A stretch of 50,781 nt of DNA from an uncultured Rickettsiales bacterium (GCA_900550495.1 URSJ01000007.1:1-50781), one strand, 5' to 3'. Shown: positions 26,179-34,497, numbered from the stretch's first letter. Translations and numbers: made by a program. The notes: generated by a model not told the origin, from the sequence alone.

Positions 26179-26361
26179 TTAAAGTGCCAGGCTGTGGTGT
26201 GTGGCGGCGATAAAACTAATCAACTGAAATGTATTTAAAGAATACCGCCCGATGGCCAGGCGTTCGTATTCGCCAGGCGTCAAATCCATGGCGTTGCACA
26301 TAAATACAACAGATAATCCCATTTCTTGCCGAATTTGCTCAATTTGAACACCGATTTTCAT
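26179..26361 (-). CDS. Small HTH-like protein
   Basis: A 60-residue protein (MKIGVQIEQIRQEMGLS, then TPGEYERLAIGRYSLNTFQL) with the helix spacing of an XRE-type helix-turn-helix, consisting of little else. ATG 26361 is chosen because the homology starts there; the frame runs upstream through a terminator hairpin. Its stop abuts octamer repeats and its start follows the structured RNA at 26372-26541 by ten bases, so it could be controlled by read-through of that RNA. Confidence 0.55.
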   Translation of the reverse strand: MKIGVQIEQIRQEMGLSVVFMCNAMDLTPGEYERLAIGRYSLNTFQLISFIAATHHSLAL

Positions 26362-26371
26362 ATGCGCCCCC

Positions 26372-26402
26372 AAAAATAAAACCACCAGAAAATCAGGTGG
26401 TT
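26372..26402 (-). terminator. Terminator of the 26.4-kb RNA
   Basis: ACCACC and GGTGGT pair around TGATTTTCT, then TTTATTTTT follows on the minus strand. Confidence 0.7.
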
Positions 26403-26541
26403 GGAGTTTCATAGCTATAATAGAGTATAGTGCGCTTATTCAATATATTCACGCCCTCCAACCAAAACGGTTGGAGATGTATCGTCATCTCGGACGCTCT
26501 ATTTAGGGCTATGAAACCCACAATGGCAACGCGCCACCGCG
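26372..26541 (-). ncRNA. Structured non-coding or attenuator RNA of unknown class
   Basis: On the minus strand a promoter is followed by a 5' hairpin (26543-26528, 6 bp, four-base loop). A long-range 10-bp stem joins 26517-26508 to 26415-26406, and a 7-bp stem joins 26503-26497 to 26425-26419. A G-U-containing 6-bp stem (26497-26492 with 26456-26451) encloses two hairpins (26491-26474 and 26473-26459). A terminator (26402-26372) ends it. The terminator's 5' arm CTCCAACCACC can also pair with GGTTGGAG from the second inner hairpin, a possible antiterminator. No match to tmRNA, SRP, RNase P or a riboswitch I know. Confidence 0.55.
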
Positions 26542-26547
26542 TTTGAA

Positions 26548-26576
26548 ATTATATAACAGTTTTACCGAAAACACAA
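26548..26576 (-). promoter_or_regulatory. Promoter of the 26.4-kb RNA
   Basis: On the minus strand TTGTGT (26576-26571), a 17-bp spacer and TATAAT (26553-26548). Expected transcription start near 26541, just at the 5' hairpin. Confidence 0.55.
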
Positions 26577-26661
26577 GCAGACATTATTCGTGCAACTTGG
26601 CCCTTGCCATTGATGGCGACGGCGTGCTATTGTGGGGATATAAACACTGGGGCTGGACATT

Positions 26662-27237
26662 ATGAAACGATTTTTATTTATTGCCGCAATCATCACTATC
26701 GTGCCAGTTACGGCGCATGCAGGAATTTATACCACGGGCACATGGACGCCATATCTGACGTCTGATTTTGGTATGACATATTCAGATGTCCGTATTCACG
26801 GATATGATTTAAGTGGCTTTACTGGCGTCTTTAACGTTGGGGCAGGGGTGCGTAATAATCGCACCAGAATTCAGTTGACGTATCAAAAGCGCGACACTGT
26901 CAGCGAAATATTCTCGTCTTGGATTAGTCAGACGAACGCATCATTGGACCAGCAATCACTGATGGCCAGTGTTTATTATGATCTGATTCAGGCGGGTTGG
27001 TTCACAACGTATGTTGGTGTCAGCGCGGGTGCGAACTATTATGATTTTTTGCTGGACTATAACGATGGACGTCCGTCTGAATCTGAAACAGGTTATGGTT
27101 TTATCGGGGGGGTGTCGGCCGGTATTGCGTTTCGCATTTCACACGTGTCGCTCACGTTGGGTGCTGATTACAATTACATCGCGCGACCACACGCAACCAG
27201 CATAACGCCACGCGTCGGATTATCTCTGGCGTTTTAA
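26662..27237 (+). CDS. Secreted outer-membrane beta-barrel protein
   Basis: A 191-residue protein with a signal peptide ending THA-G (about residue 20). Eight or so amphipathic strands follow with aromatic belts (YTTGTWTPYL, ASVYYDLIQAGWFTTYVGV, GADYNYIARPHA), and the C-terminal Phe in GLSLAF is the BAM signal. It resembles Opa/OmpW-like small barrels. CTGGGGCTGG precedes the ATG. Role unknown. The 195 bases after it hold only the next gene's terminator. Confidence 0.8.
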   Translation: MKRFLFIAAIITIVPVTAHAGIYTTGTWTPYLTSDFGMTYSDVRIHGYDLSGFTGVFNVGAGVRNNRTRIQLTYQKRDTVSEIFSSWISQTNASLDQQSLMASVYYDLIQAGWFTTYVGVSAGANYYDFLLDYNDGRPSESETGYGFIGGVSAGIAFRISHVSLTLGADYNYIARPHATSITPRVGLSLAF

Positions 27238-27402
27238 CGGTGGGGATTTTTCTTGGGGCGTAACAAGCACAGGCAATGCGTCCGGAATCACAACATTATT
27301 GTAAATTAGAAATATGGGTTTTTCGCACGAATACAACATATAATTTCTGAATGTTTTGCGATACCGAATGTCCGGCGTCGCATTATGCGCCATATCAGAA
27401 AC

Positions 27403-27426
27403 AAAAAACGCCGACACTTGTCGGCG
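27403..27426 (-). terminator. Terminator of the Cys-rich protein gene
   Basis: On the minus strand CGCCGACA and TGTCGGCG pair, followed by six U. Confidence 0.8.
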
Positions 27427-27432
27427 GTATGT

Positions 27433-28305
27433 TTACTGTTTTACATTGCACTTGCGTAGCACCTCTTGGGGTTTGGACGCAAAGACCTCTTTGATTTTTC
27501 CTGCGTTCAGTGTTCCCAGTTTGGACGTGTCAATGGTCTTAGATGGGATTTTTGACGCGGTTGATATCATGACATTAGTTACACCCGTTGTGGTGCCACC
27601 CAGTATACTGACGCATTGCCGGAACAGGTCATCATTTGGGCACATAAAACACCGGCGTAAAATATCAGATGAGTATCCGTGCATTTCTGATTTTCCGATG
27701 CAACGGGCAGTGGTGTTATCCCATAATTGTGCGCCATTGCATCGTATACATACACCGTTTGCATCAATTCCCTGGGCAGCGTCAGCAGGGCACGCGACGC
27801 ACTTGTTTGACGTCGCACTGGCAAAGCCATAATCTGGTTCACATGATTCTGTACATTCGTTATTACGCAGAAAACGGGTCCCTGTGCAAGAATCTGGCAC
27901 GGTGCAAGGCACATCAGATATCACATTGCCACACGCGTTTAATTTTCTTTCATATTTGCATGTTCCATCATTCAATTGAACTGTCACGATTTCTGTTTTT
28001 ATCCAGTTGTCGCTTCGGACAAACTTGCCTTCGCGACTGCCACTGCCGTTGCAACAGTAATACTTTCGACCCCAGTGTGTGAACGTGTGTCCGTGATACA
28101 GCCAGTGTTTGGTATTTCTTTTTGCAGCCCCATTGCCACGGCAAGACGCCTTTTGCTGGCCGCAGAACCAATATTCGTCGTTCCCGGCATCGTCAACCCA
28201 GCATTCGTCGTTATATCCGGCGTAAAAATCCGCCATCGCATCGTGGGCCGGACACATAATTACAGACATAATAAAAACAATGGAAATTATTTTTGGGGTA
28301 CACAT
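27433..28305 (-). CDS. Secreted Cys-rich protein
   Basis: Not recognised by name. 290 residues with a signal peptide (about 1-25). The mature part is rich in Cys with spacings such as CVACPADAAQGIDANGVCIRC and CRGNG...CNGSGSREGKF, similar to EGF-like or growth-factor-receptor-like Cys modules. The last 90 residues lose most Cys and gain Lys/Ser. The many disulfides predicted suggest a periplasmic or surface protein. The Cys-module style recalls the large autotransporter at the end of the window, though the repeats are not the same. GGAGAG precedes the ATG. Confidence 0.65.
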   Translation of the reverse strand: MCTPKIISIVFIMSVIMCPAHDAMADFYAGYNDECWVDDAGNDEYWFCGQQKASCRGNGAAKRNTKHWLYHGHTFTHWGRKYYCCNGSGSREGKFVRSDNWIKTEIVTVQLNDGTCKYERKLNACGNVISDVPCTVPDSCTGTRFLRNNECTESCEPDYGFASATSNKCVACPADAAQGIDANGVCIRCNGAQLWDNTTARCIGKSEMHGYSSDILRRCFMCPNDDLFRQCVSILGGTTTGVTNVMISTASKIPSKTIDTSKLGTLNAGKIKEVFASKPQEVLRKCNVKQ

Positions 28306-28386
28306 AAATCTCTCCGTTATTACGATACTGCTTTTTGTGATCTCTTGACAGATATGCTATCTTATTTCGCCCAATCGTGTCAAACA

Positions 28387-28437
28387 AAAAAACACCGCGC
28401 AAGGCGGTGTTATTTATTAAACTGGCGCGCCCAGAAG
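28387..28437 (+). repeat. 51-bp direct repeat, attachment-site-like copy
   Basis: Identical to 28573-28623. It contains a terminator hairpin (ACACCGC/GCGGTGT) and, at its right end, the last 15 bases of tRNA-Arg including CCA. Nothing tRNA-like continues beyond it. The 135 bases between the copies contain a GAACCC/GGGTTC hairpin (28527-28545) and no gene. Confidence 0.85.
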
Positions 28438-28572
28438 ATACACTCGGTATCGCGCATACGCGCAATACCTGCGTGGCATTCGTGACGGCTCGTCTGCGTT
28501 ATCACTTGGCTCGCCTACTCATTGTCGAACCCTCTGGTCGGGTTCAAATCCTGGGGCGTGCAACACTTTAAC

Positions 28573-28623
28573 AAAAAACACCGCGCAAGGCGGTGTTATT
28601 TATTAAACTGGCGCGCCCAGAAG
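28573..28623 (+). repeat. 51-bp direct repeat, copy at tRNA-Arg
   Basis: The native copy: 3' end of tRNA-Arg(ACG) plus its terminator hairpin (read on the minus strand, with a U run at its end). Confidence 0.85.
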
Positions 28624-28685
28624 GATTCGAACCCTCAACCTTCTGATCCGTAGTCAGATGCTCTATCCAATTGAGCCATGGGCGC
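28609..28685 (-). tRNA. tRNA-Arg (ACG)
   Basis: A complete cloverleaf on the minus strand: acceptor GCGCCCA pairs with TGGGCGC, anticodon ACG in CTACGGA, T-arm GGGTTCGAATCC, discriminator G and an encoded CCA. 77 bases. The A34 is expected to be edited to inosine to read CGU/CGC/CGA codons. Confidence 0.95.
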
Positions 28686-28755
28686 AACGTTGTTATATTT
28701 TATACATTTTTATTCGGATTGCAAGAAAAATAATCTTTTTTTATCTGGTTCCGCG

Positions 28756-29334
28756 CTAGTCCGCGCCAGCAGCGTGATACAGCGCGTTAAAATGCTGGCG
28801 ACAGACGGATTTATGATTGCTGTCTCCAACCGCGATTTGCTCGCCCGCCCGAACGATGTTGCCATTTGCATCAAATCGCAAATGATGTGTCGCCAGGCGC
28901 ATGCAACCCGGAATCTGGCATGTAGATTCCATACGGTGCAGTTTTGCACCAACCTCTATCAATCGTTGTGACGCCGGGAACAAGTGTTCATTGCTGTCCA
29001 CCATCAGGCCATAACACATGATGATAATTGGTCTGCTGTCTGCGATTTTGACCAGGCGGTCAATATCGGCAGGGGCAAAAAATTGAACTTCGTCCACCAG
29101 AACCATTTTCGTATTCGCGTCTGGCGCATAGTCTGCCAGGTTTTCCCGAACAATCGCGTCAACTGATATTCCAATGCGCGAATCAACGCGATTTGCACTG
29201 AAACGATTGTCTGTCTTAGGTTTAACAACTTCGGTTTGGTTGCCGTTTTTATTCTGGTTATACGCATTGATAATCAGTTGTGCCGATTTAGAACTCCCCA
29301 TTGTTCCATAATGAAAGTGCAGGTTTGCCATCAT
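28756..29334 (-). CDS. tdk: Thymidine kinase
   Basis: A 192-residue type II thymidine kinase that phosphorylates thymidine for salvage. It has the P-loop GTMGSSKSAQL, the catalytic region VLVDEVQFF, the lasso region CYGLMVDS, and zinc-binding Cys in CQIPGC and near the C-terminus (CRQH). ATAGGAGT precedes the start. The protein may begin at the second Met. tdk and htpX lie 12 bases apart in the same direction and may be co-transcribed. Confidence 0.93.
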   Translation of the reverse strand: MMANLHFHYGTMGSSKSAQLIINAYNQNKNGNQTEVVKPKTDNRFSANRVDSRIGISVDAIVRENLADYAPDANTKMVLVDEVQFFAPADIDRLVKIADSRPIIIMCYGLMVDSNEHLFPASQRLIEVGAKLHRMESTCQIPGCMRLATHHLRFDANGNIVRAGEQIAVGDSNHKSVCRQHFNALYHAAGAD

Positions 29335-29346
29335 ATACTCCTATTA

Positions 29347-30270
29347 TTATGCCATTGATTCCAGTCTTTCAATACGTTTTTCCACTGGCGGGTGTGTTGA
29401 CATCAGGCTGGACGCGAATTCACGCAGTCCTTGCGGGTTGGCGATACACACGGCCGCCATTGATGCTGTCTTGTCCAGACATTCAACGCGTGCGTCGGTT
29501 GTAATTTTGCGCAGTGCCGACGCCAGTGCGCGTGGATTGCGGGTTATTTGGGCCCCGGTGGCGTCAGCAGTATATTCGCGATTGCGTGATACTGCCATTC
29601 GCAACAGTGGCGTGATAATCAAATTAAATACCATAAACGCCAGCCACACCATCAGCAGCACGGCAGCACCGCCGTTTTTATTATCATCGTTACTGCGTGC
29701 GCCGCCATACATGATTGTGCGGCCGATAACATCGGCGGCAAATACGGTGACACCAACGCCTGTAATCAGCAACATATCCAACCGAATATCGCGGTTGCCA
29801 ATGTGCGCCATTTCGTGGGCAATTACACCTTCCAGTTCCAGGCGGTCCAACCGCTTTACAATTCCACGTGTCAATGCGACCGACGCGTCGCGCGGACTAC
29901 GTCCAGTGGCAAACGCGTTCATAGAATCGTCATCAATTATATATACACGGGGACGGGGCAGTCCAGCCGCCAGTGCGACATTTTCAACCGCACGGAAAAT
30001 TTCACGGTTCTGTTTATCGTCATCGTGAATTTCGGTGGCGTGCGCCGCGTTCAGCATCATCGAATCGCCAAATGCCCACGATATCATCATCCATATGCCG
30101 CACGCAATAAATGTGGGAATTGCCACATTGGTAGTGGTGCGCATGGCTGTGTCAATCGGTGCCACGCACCATACAAACAAAAATACCAATGCGATAAAAA
30201 CCAGTGGAAATGCCGCGACCAGAACAGCGGTCTTGATATTATTACGGCGGATATGATCATATACTGTCAT
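29347..30270 (-). CDS. htpX: HtpX-type M48 membrane metalloprotease
   Basis: A 307-residue inner-membrane zinc protease involved in quality control of membrane proteins. It has two N-terminal helices (about 15-35 and 48-66), the zinc motif HEMAH, a third ligand in NREYTADATGAQ, and two central helices after the motif. The C-terminal STHPPVEKRIERL is typical. The plus-strand gene next to it starts 77 bases away, so the two promoters are divergent. Confidence 0.93.
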   Translation of the reverse strand: MTVYDHIRRNNIKTAVLVAAFPLVFIALVFLFVWCVAPIDTAMRTTTNVAIPTFIACGIWMMISWAFGDSMMLNAAHATEIHDDDKQNREIFRAVENVALAAGLPRPRVYIIDDDSMNAFATGRSPRDASVALTRGIVKRLDRLELEGVIAHEMAHIGNRDIRLDMLLITGVGVTVFAADVIGRTIMYGGARSNDDNKNGGAAVLLMVWLAFMVFNLIITPLLRMAVSRNREYTADATGAQITRNPRALASALRKITTDARVECLDKTASMAAVCIANPQGLREFASSLMSTHPPVEKRIERLESMA

Positions 30271-30328
30271 TTATTATGCCTTTGGCTGGGATTATACACA
30301 AAAAAGCCACCACGTCAGTAAAAAAATG

Positions 30329-30337
30329 TGTTATAAT
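30329..30337 (+). promoter_or_regulatory. Extended -10 promoter of the secreted M23 gene
   Basis: TGTTATAAT ends ten bases before ATG 30348, leaving only about four leader bases. Confidence 0.55.
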
Positions 30338-30347
30338 ACCTGGGACA

Positions 30348-31298
30348 ATGAACATGCGGAATATATTTATTTGTGGTGGTCTGATACTGGCAGCGTCGAC
30401 GGCAACGGCGGCCAGTCTGTTACAATCGCAATCATTTCCAAAAACATTTAAAGATATCCCATTTAGCCAGCGGATGGCGGTTCTGACCGACGGATATACA
30501 CCATTTGAGTCAGAATATGATGAAAATGGCCATTGCATTTCTGGGTGCCCATACGCTGGCATTACAATGGAAGAAGAACAGGCCGAAATCAATCGTCTGA
30601 CCCGGGCGGCAATGGCCGACCTGGCTGCGGCGGGATATACGCCGCCGCCGGCTGAGCCAACGGTATCAATGCCACCTGCTGTTCCGACGCCGGTTACAGC
30701 CCCGCCACCGACCACACTGCAACCACAACCCGTTGCGCCCGCACCAATGCCAGATAATCCAATTATTCCAACGCCCGCGCCGACATCGTCGCCTGTTACT
30801 GCAATGCCGATTACCAGTGCGCGAACATGTCGTCCAGTTGTTGAAAAAACGCCGGTGGGAAATCGCCTGCCCACGGGGTGTCCGCTGATGTCAGACCCGT
30901 TGATTATAACGTCACCATTTGGGCGGCGAATGCATCCTGTGCGTAAAACGTGGCGTATGCATTATGGCATTGATATTTCGGCGACCACGGGGACTGATGT
31001 ATTTGCCACCGCTGATGGTGTTGTAACGACTGTTGTGACCAACCCCAACGCTGACGCCTGCGGAATCTATATTAAAATCACGCACGATAATAATTATGTC
31101 AGCACGTATTGTCATCTCAGCCAGGCATTAGTAAAGCAGGGCGAACGTGTTTCTGCGGGCTGTCGTATTGGTCGGGTGGGCAGCACAGGTGTCAGCACGG
31201 GGCCCCATCTGCACTATGCCATTACGCCAGACGCGGCCCGGGGCAATAAATACGCGATTGACCCGACAACGATGATACAACATTGCGGATATAAATAA
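30348..31298 (+). CDS. Secreted M23-family peptidase
   Basis: A 316-residue periplasmic protein with a signal peptide (about 1-21). A Pro/Thr-rich linker spans about 105-155 and an M23 peptidase domain follows. The zinc-binding sequences are GRRMHPVRKTWRMHYGIDI (His and Asp) and the HLHY near the end. Paired Cys residues in the domain suggest disulfides. It probably cleaves cross-linked peptides or other Gly-containing substrates in the cell wall. ATG 30348 follows the -10 box by ten bases; an in-frame ATG at 30354 is possible. Confidence 0.88.
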   Translation: MNMRNIFICGGLILAASTATAASLLQSQSFPKTFKDIPFSQRMAVLTDGYTPFESEYDENGHCISGCPYAGITMEEEQAEINRLTRAAMADLAAAGYTPPPAEPTVSMPPAVPTPVTAPPPTTLQPQPVAPAPMPDNPIIPTPAPTSSPVTAMPITSARTCRPVVEKTPVGNRLPTGCPLMSDPLIITSPFGRRMHPVRKTWRMHYGIDISATTGTDVFATADGVVTTVVTNPNADACGIYIKITHDNNYVSTYCHLSQALVKQGERVSAGCRIGRVGSTGVSTGPHLHYAITPDAARGNKYAIDPTTMIQHCGYK

Positions 31299-31309
31299 TC
31301 GGTAACAGA

Positions 31310-31687
31310 TTACGCGTCGTGCGCCTTGCGACAGAAACGGACGTCAAAACTGCCATTATTGATTGGTGCAAATTCCATTATATATGGGCTCAAGATACTT
31401 TCGCGTGCCCATTGTGGAAATTTCTGGTGTAAAATACCCGATGCCCCAGTGATGATTTGTGCACGCCGCACGCCCGACGTGGCCAGGTTCATTATCGCGT
31501 TCCACGCCTGGTCTTCGGTCATCTGGTGCAGGTCCAGACGCGCATATTTTGGTGCGGCCATTGGCGCATTGGGAATCAGCGTCCCCAGTCGTAATTTTGC
31601 ACGCACAGATTTATTGACGGCGCGTGCATCTGGGACAAAATTACCGTCCGCCATTTTCAAGATGTCATCATCACTCAGTTTTTTCAT
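31310..31687 (-). CDS. Smr-domain protein
   Basis: A 125-residue protein. The segment ARLDLHQMTEDQAWNAIMNL, followed by AQIITGASG, is the core of the small MutS-related (Smr) domain, which nicks DNA or RNA in some proteins. The usual LDLHG motif has Gln for Gly here. It contains no MutS2 part, so it is a stand-alone Smr (DUF-like) protein. ATG 31687 lies six bases after a TATAAT on the minus strand, predicting a leaderless mRNA. Confidence 0.8.
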   Translation of the reverse strand: MKKLSDDDILKMADGNFVPDARAVNKSVRAKLRLGTLIPNAPMAAPKYARLDLHQMTEDQAWNAIMNLATSGVRRAQIITGASGILHQKFPQWARESILSPYIMEFAPINNGSFDVRFCRKAHDA

Positions 31688-31693
31688 GTTCCA

Positions 31694-31699
31694 ATTATA
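31694..31699 (-). promoter_or_regulatory. -10 box of the leaderless Smr gene
   Basis: TATAAT on the minus strand, six bases before ATG 31687. The -35 match is weak. Confidence 0.5.
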
Positions 31700-31705
31700 C
31701 CCCAT

Positions 31706-32037
31706 TGCCGCACAATTAAAAGCGAATTGTTATTACAAACGAGTATGTGATTTCTCTGTAGCGTTTCGGCAGGCCTGGTAAAAATAAAAAATCTGGTGAA
31801 AATATCACAATGGGCGTTATTGTGCGCAGAATAAAATACCCCACCGTTCCTTTCTGTATCACATACCAGCGATACATCCGGCGGGGTGTTTTTTATAGAA
31901 AGCATCCGTCTCCGCTATGCTCTGTCGCAATAAAGAGAGCAATGATTGTGCTCGCGTTCGTTCGCAACATTTATATGACCACAGGATCCAGGTGAATAAA
32001 AAAAGTGCGCCATCGGCGCACAGCATTGCTCTATAAT
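31706..32037. other. Structured intergenic region between the Smr and rlpA genes
   Basis: No gene. Hairpins: 31806-31824 (CACAAT/ATTGTG), 31838-31887 (nine pairs except one C-A mismatch that becomes U-G on the minus strand) enclosing 31855-31876 (TGTATC/GATACA), and 32005-32021 (GTGCGCC/GGCGCAC). Inverted 9-mers GTATGTGAT (31743) and ATCACATAC (31858) add another pairing. A T run follows the second hairpin on the plus strand. A GCTCGCGTTCGTTCGCA piece (31950) recurs near 26028. Confidence 0.4.
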
Positions 32038-32062
32038 AAAAAACGCCCCGACGGGGCGTTTT
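32038..32062. terminator. Terminator after rlpA
   Basis: AAACGCCCC and GGGGCGTTT pair around GA, with A and T tracts on both sides. Confidence 0.85.
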
Positions 32063-32944
32063 CTAAATGCTGTCGGCGTTTATCCAACGACCATTTTTTA
32101 ACAGGCCTGGGGCCATTCCTTCGTTATTACGCAGGGCGTCAATAACCGCACGTGCCTTTGGCGCATCCAGATTCACAATACGAACCTTGTACATGTCGCC
32201 TTCTTTGACAACGGTGGCATCACCGTATGTGCGCATACGTGCCGCCAGGTTTTCTGCACTGTCTTCGGCATAGAACGCCGCAACTTGGACGCTGTATTCA
32301 CCGGATGTTGCAGTTTGCGCCGGCTGGACAACCGTTTCAGTCACAGTCGTTGTTTCAACAATTGCTGGCTGTGCTGGTGTATTCGCGCCAATCGTTGCAT
32401 TTTTAACCGCGGTGGATTCCTGGGCCATAACCTGAACCTGGACCTTGGACTGGCCATTCATACCGATACGTGCGGCAGCGGCCGGCGACAAGTCCATAAT
32501 ACGTGTGTTCACAAATGGGCCGCGGTTGTTCACGCGAACGACGACCGATTGACCGTTGTCCAAGTTGGTTACACGTGCAATTGTAGGCAGTGGTAACGTC
32601 TTGCTGGTTGCGACCATCTGGTTCGCATCAAATGTTTCGCCGTTGCTGGTTTTTGTGCCGTTCAGTTCGGTTGGGATAATACCCGCAATACCAGTTTGGT
32701 TATAGTTTAAATCTTCGGCTGGGATATACTGAACGTCTTCGACCTTGTATGCGCTGCCGACATAGTATTTAGGTGCTGGTGCCATCAGATATGCGGCATT
32801 CAGGCTTTTGTCGTTGCTGGTGGTAACCAGGGTTTCTTCGCCAAAGCCATCAGAACCATAGCCCGCCGGTGCATTAGTTGCGTTGTTGCCCGCGCAACCC
32901 GCCAAGATAGCAGTCAAAGCTGCCAATGAAACGATTTTTTTCAT
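32063..32944 (-). CDS. rlpA: RlpA-like septal lipoprotein with SPOR domain
   Basis: A 293-residue lipoprotein (signal ending LAGC, Cys 17). The double-psi beta-barrel domain (SNGETFDANQMVATSKTLPL to NNRGPFVNTRIMDLS) is the RlpA lytic-transglycosylase-like fold acting on denuded glycan at the septum. A Thr/Val-rich linker leads to a C-terminal SPOR domain (YSVQVAAFYAEDSAENLAAR), which binds stem-peptide-free glycan. Length and order match RlpA. Confidence 0.9.
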   Translation of the reverse strand: MKKIVSLAALTAILAGCAGNNATNAPAGYGSDGFGEETLVTTSNDKSLNAAYLMAPAPKYYVGSAYKVEDVQYIPAEDLNYNQTGIAGIIPTELNGTKTSNGETFDANQMVATSKTLPLPTIARVTNLDNGQSVVVRVNNRGPFVNTRIMDLSPAAAARIGMNGQSKVQVQVMAQESTAVKNATIGANTPAQPAIVETTTVTETVVQPAQTATSGEYSVQVAAFYAEDSAENLAARMRTYGDATVVKEGDMYKVRIVNLDAPKARAVIDALRNNEGMAPGLLKNGRWINADSI

Positions 32945-33020
32945 AGTTGGGACTCCTTACATTCTCTTATGACTTCAATTCTATCATATAAAAGTCCCAG
33001 TTTCAACTTTATTATTTGGG

Positions 33021-34484
33021 CTATATTTTTCGGTCAATTATGTATGCCAATGGCAAATAAATCGCCCCATACACCACGATTGATACAAACAGCATCCAAA
33101 TACTGGTAACCGGCACGAACCACAGGCCCACACCCAACAACGCGGACAAAATCCCAAAAACAGCAATTGCACGTATTGTGCGGCCATCATGGTGCACCAA
33201 TTCACGTCGACGACACGCCCGTCCCAACAGATAGTTTTTCAAGTATCCACTGGTCACAATTCCGATTGGTATTGCCAAATATCCCGCTATCGGGAACAGT
33301 GCCAAATAGATTACCGCCGCCACCCCCAGTGAAATCATACTGGTGCGAACAGGCGTCTTGACATCTTGGGACGCATACAGGGTCTTGCTGTAAATCTGGC
33401 TGGCCATCATCGCGGGCAGGGCGAAAACCTGAATCATAATCGCCAATGCAACCGCGTGTGTTGATTCTGCCGTCCACGCGCCATACTGGAACAAGTACCT
33501 GATAATTGGGTGTGCCAACACAAACAGTCCTGCCACGCACGGCATAATCAACATCATTGACCGACGTAGTGATGAATTTTGTTGGATATATACGCTGCGC
33601 ATATTCTGGTTTGCCAGCGCGTTTGATATTGATGACATCAGCACTGTTCCCACCGCTAATCCAATCATTGCAAAAGGCAACTGGACAATTCGGTCAGAAT
33701 AATACAGCCATGACACCGCACCAGACTGGAAACTGGCGACCAATGTGCCGACGATAATCGTAATCTGGTAAAAACCATTGCCGATAATACTAATACCCAG
33801 GCGACTGAACATATGCTTTATGCCCGGGGTCCATTTTGGCCGCACCAGTCGCAGTCCAAAATGCTTGCGTCGTATGCGATGCCACAGGATTCCAAACTGA
33901 ATCACGCCAGAGGCGACAACCGTGCCCGCCATCAGATACAGCACGCCATCGGTGATATTAAAGTATGCAGCCGCCAACAACGCGCAAATCAGCATAATGT
34001 TTAACAACACTGGCATAAATGCCGCCAGCAAGAAGCGCGAGCACGCGTTCAATATCGCCGACAAAAATGCCGACGCGCACACAAATATCACATAAAAGAA
34101 CATAATGCGCGAAATGACGATGGTCAATTCCATCTTGCCCGGAACGCCGGCAAAGCCAGGGGCCAGTCCCCACACAACAAATGGCATAAATATTTCAAAC
34201 AGTATCGTTATTCCCAGCAATACGACCATCAGCCACGAAAATACGTTTTTGGCGAACGCATCATCTTTTTTTGAATCGGTATACATTGGGATAAATATCG
34301 CCGACAGGGCCCCTTCGCCCAACAGGTCGCGGAATAAATTCGGCAACTTGAACGCTGCCAGAAACACGTCAGACAGGCGTCCTGCGCCCAATACACGCGC
34401 AATCAGCATGTCGCGCACAAAACCAAATATGCGGCTGATGCCGGTCATGGCACCAACCCCGAAAATATGTTTGCCTAGATTCAT
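33021..34484 (-). CDS. murJ: Lipid II flippase MurJ
   Basis: A 487-residue polytopic inner-membrane protein with about 13-14 hydrophobic segments, of the MVF/MurJ family. It opens MNLGKHIFGVGAMTGISRIF with the conserved GFVRDMLIARVLGAG, and has the charged cavity signature LPNLFRDLLGEGALSAIFIP. It moves lipid II across the membrane for cell-wall synthesis. The ATG at 34484 lies seven bases after a TATAAT (34497-34492), so the message is probably leaderless. Confidence 0.95.
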   Translation of the reverse strand: MNLGKHIFGVGAMTGISRIFGFVRDMLIARVLGAGRLSDVFLAAFKLPNLFRDLLGEGALSAIFIPMYTDSKKDDAFAKNVFSWLMVVLLGITILFEIFMPFVVWGLAPGFAGVPGKMELTIVISRIMFFYVIFVCASAFLSAILNACSRFLLAAFMPVLLNIMLICALLAAAYFNITDGVLYLMAGTVVASGVIQFGILWHRIRRKHFGLRLVRPKWTPGIKHMFSRLGISIIGNGFYQITIIVGTLVASFQSGAVSWLYYSDRIVQLPFAMIGLAVGTVLMSSISNALANQNMRSVYIQQNSSLRRSMMLIMPCVAGLFVLAHPIIRYLFQYGAWTAESTHAVALAIMIQVFALPAMMASQIYSKTLYASQDVKTPVRTSMISLGVAAVIYLALFPIAGYLAIPIGIVTSGYLKNYLLGRACRRRELVHHDGRTIRAIAVFGILSALLGVGLWFVPVTSIWMLFVSIVVYGAIYLPLAYIIDRKI

Positions 34485-34491
34485 AGTTTAG

Positions 34492-34497
34492 ATTATA
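34492..34497 (-). promoter_or_regulatory. -10 box of leaderless murJ
   Basis: TATAAT on the minus strand ending seven bases before the murJ ATG. The 49-bp gap to divergent bamD holds promoters for both genes. Confidence 0.55.

Noticed and set aside
26372..26576. tmRNA, SRP RNA or RNase P RNA as identity of the structured RNA
   Set aside because: No tag-peptide frame, no GGAAG-type SRP tetraloop region and no conserved RNase P core are visible. A 6S-like RNA cannot be excluded, but a branched centre does not fit the usual rod.
27220..27417. 65-codon minus-strand frame after the OMP gene
   Set aside because: It would begin inside the terminator hairpin of the Cys-rich protein gene and overlaps the OMP 3' end; no homology seen.
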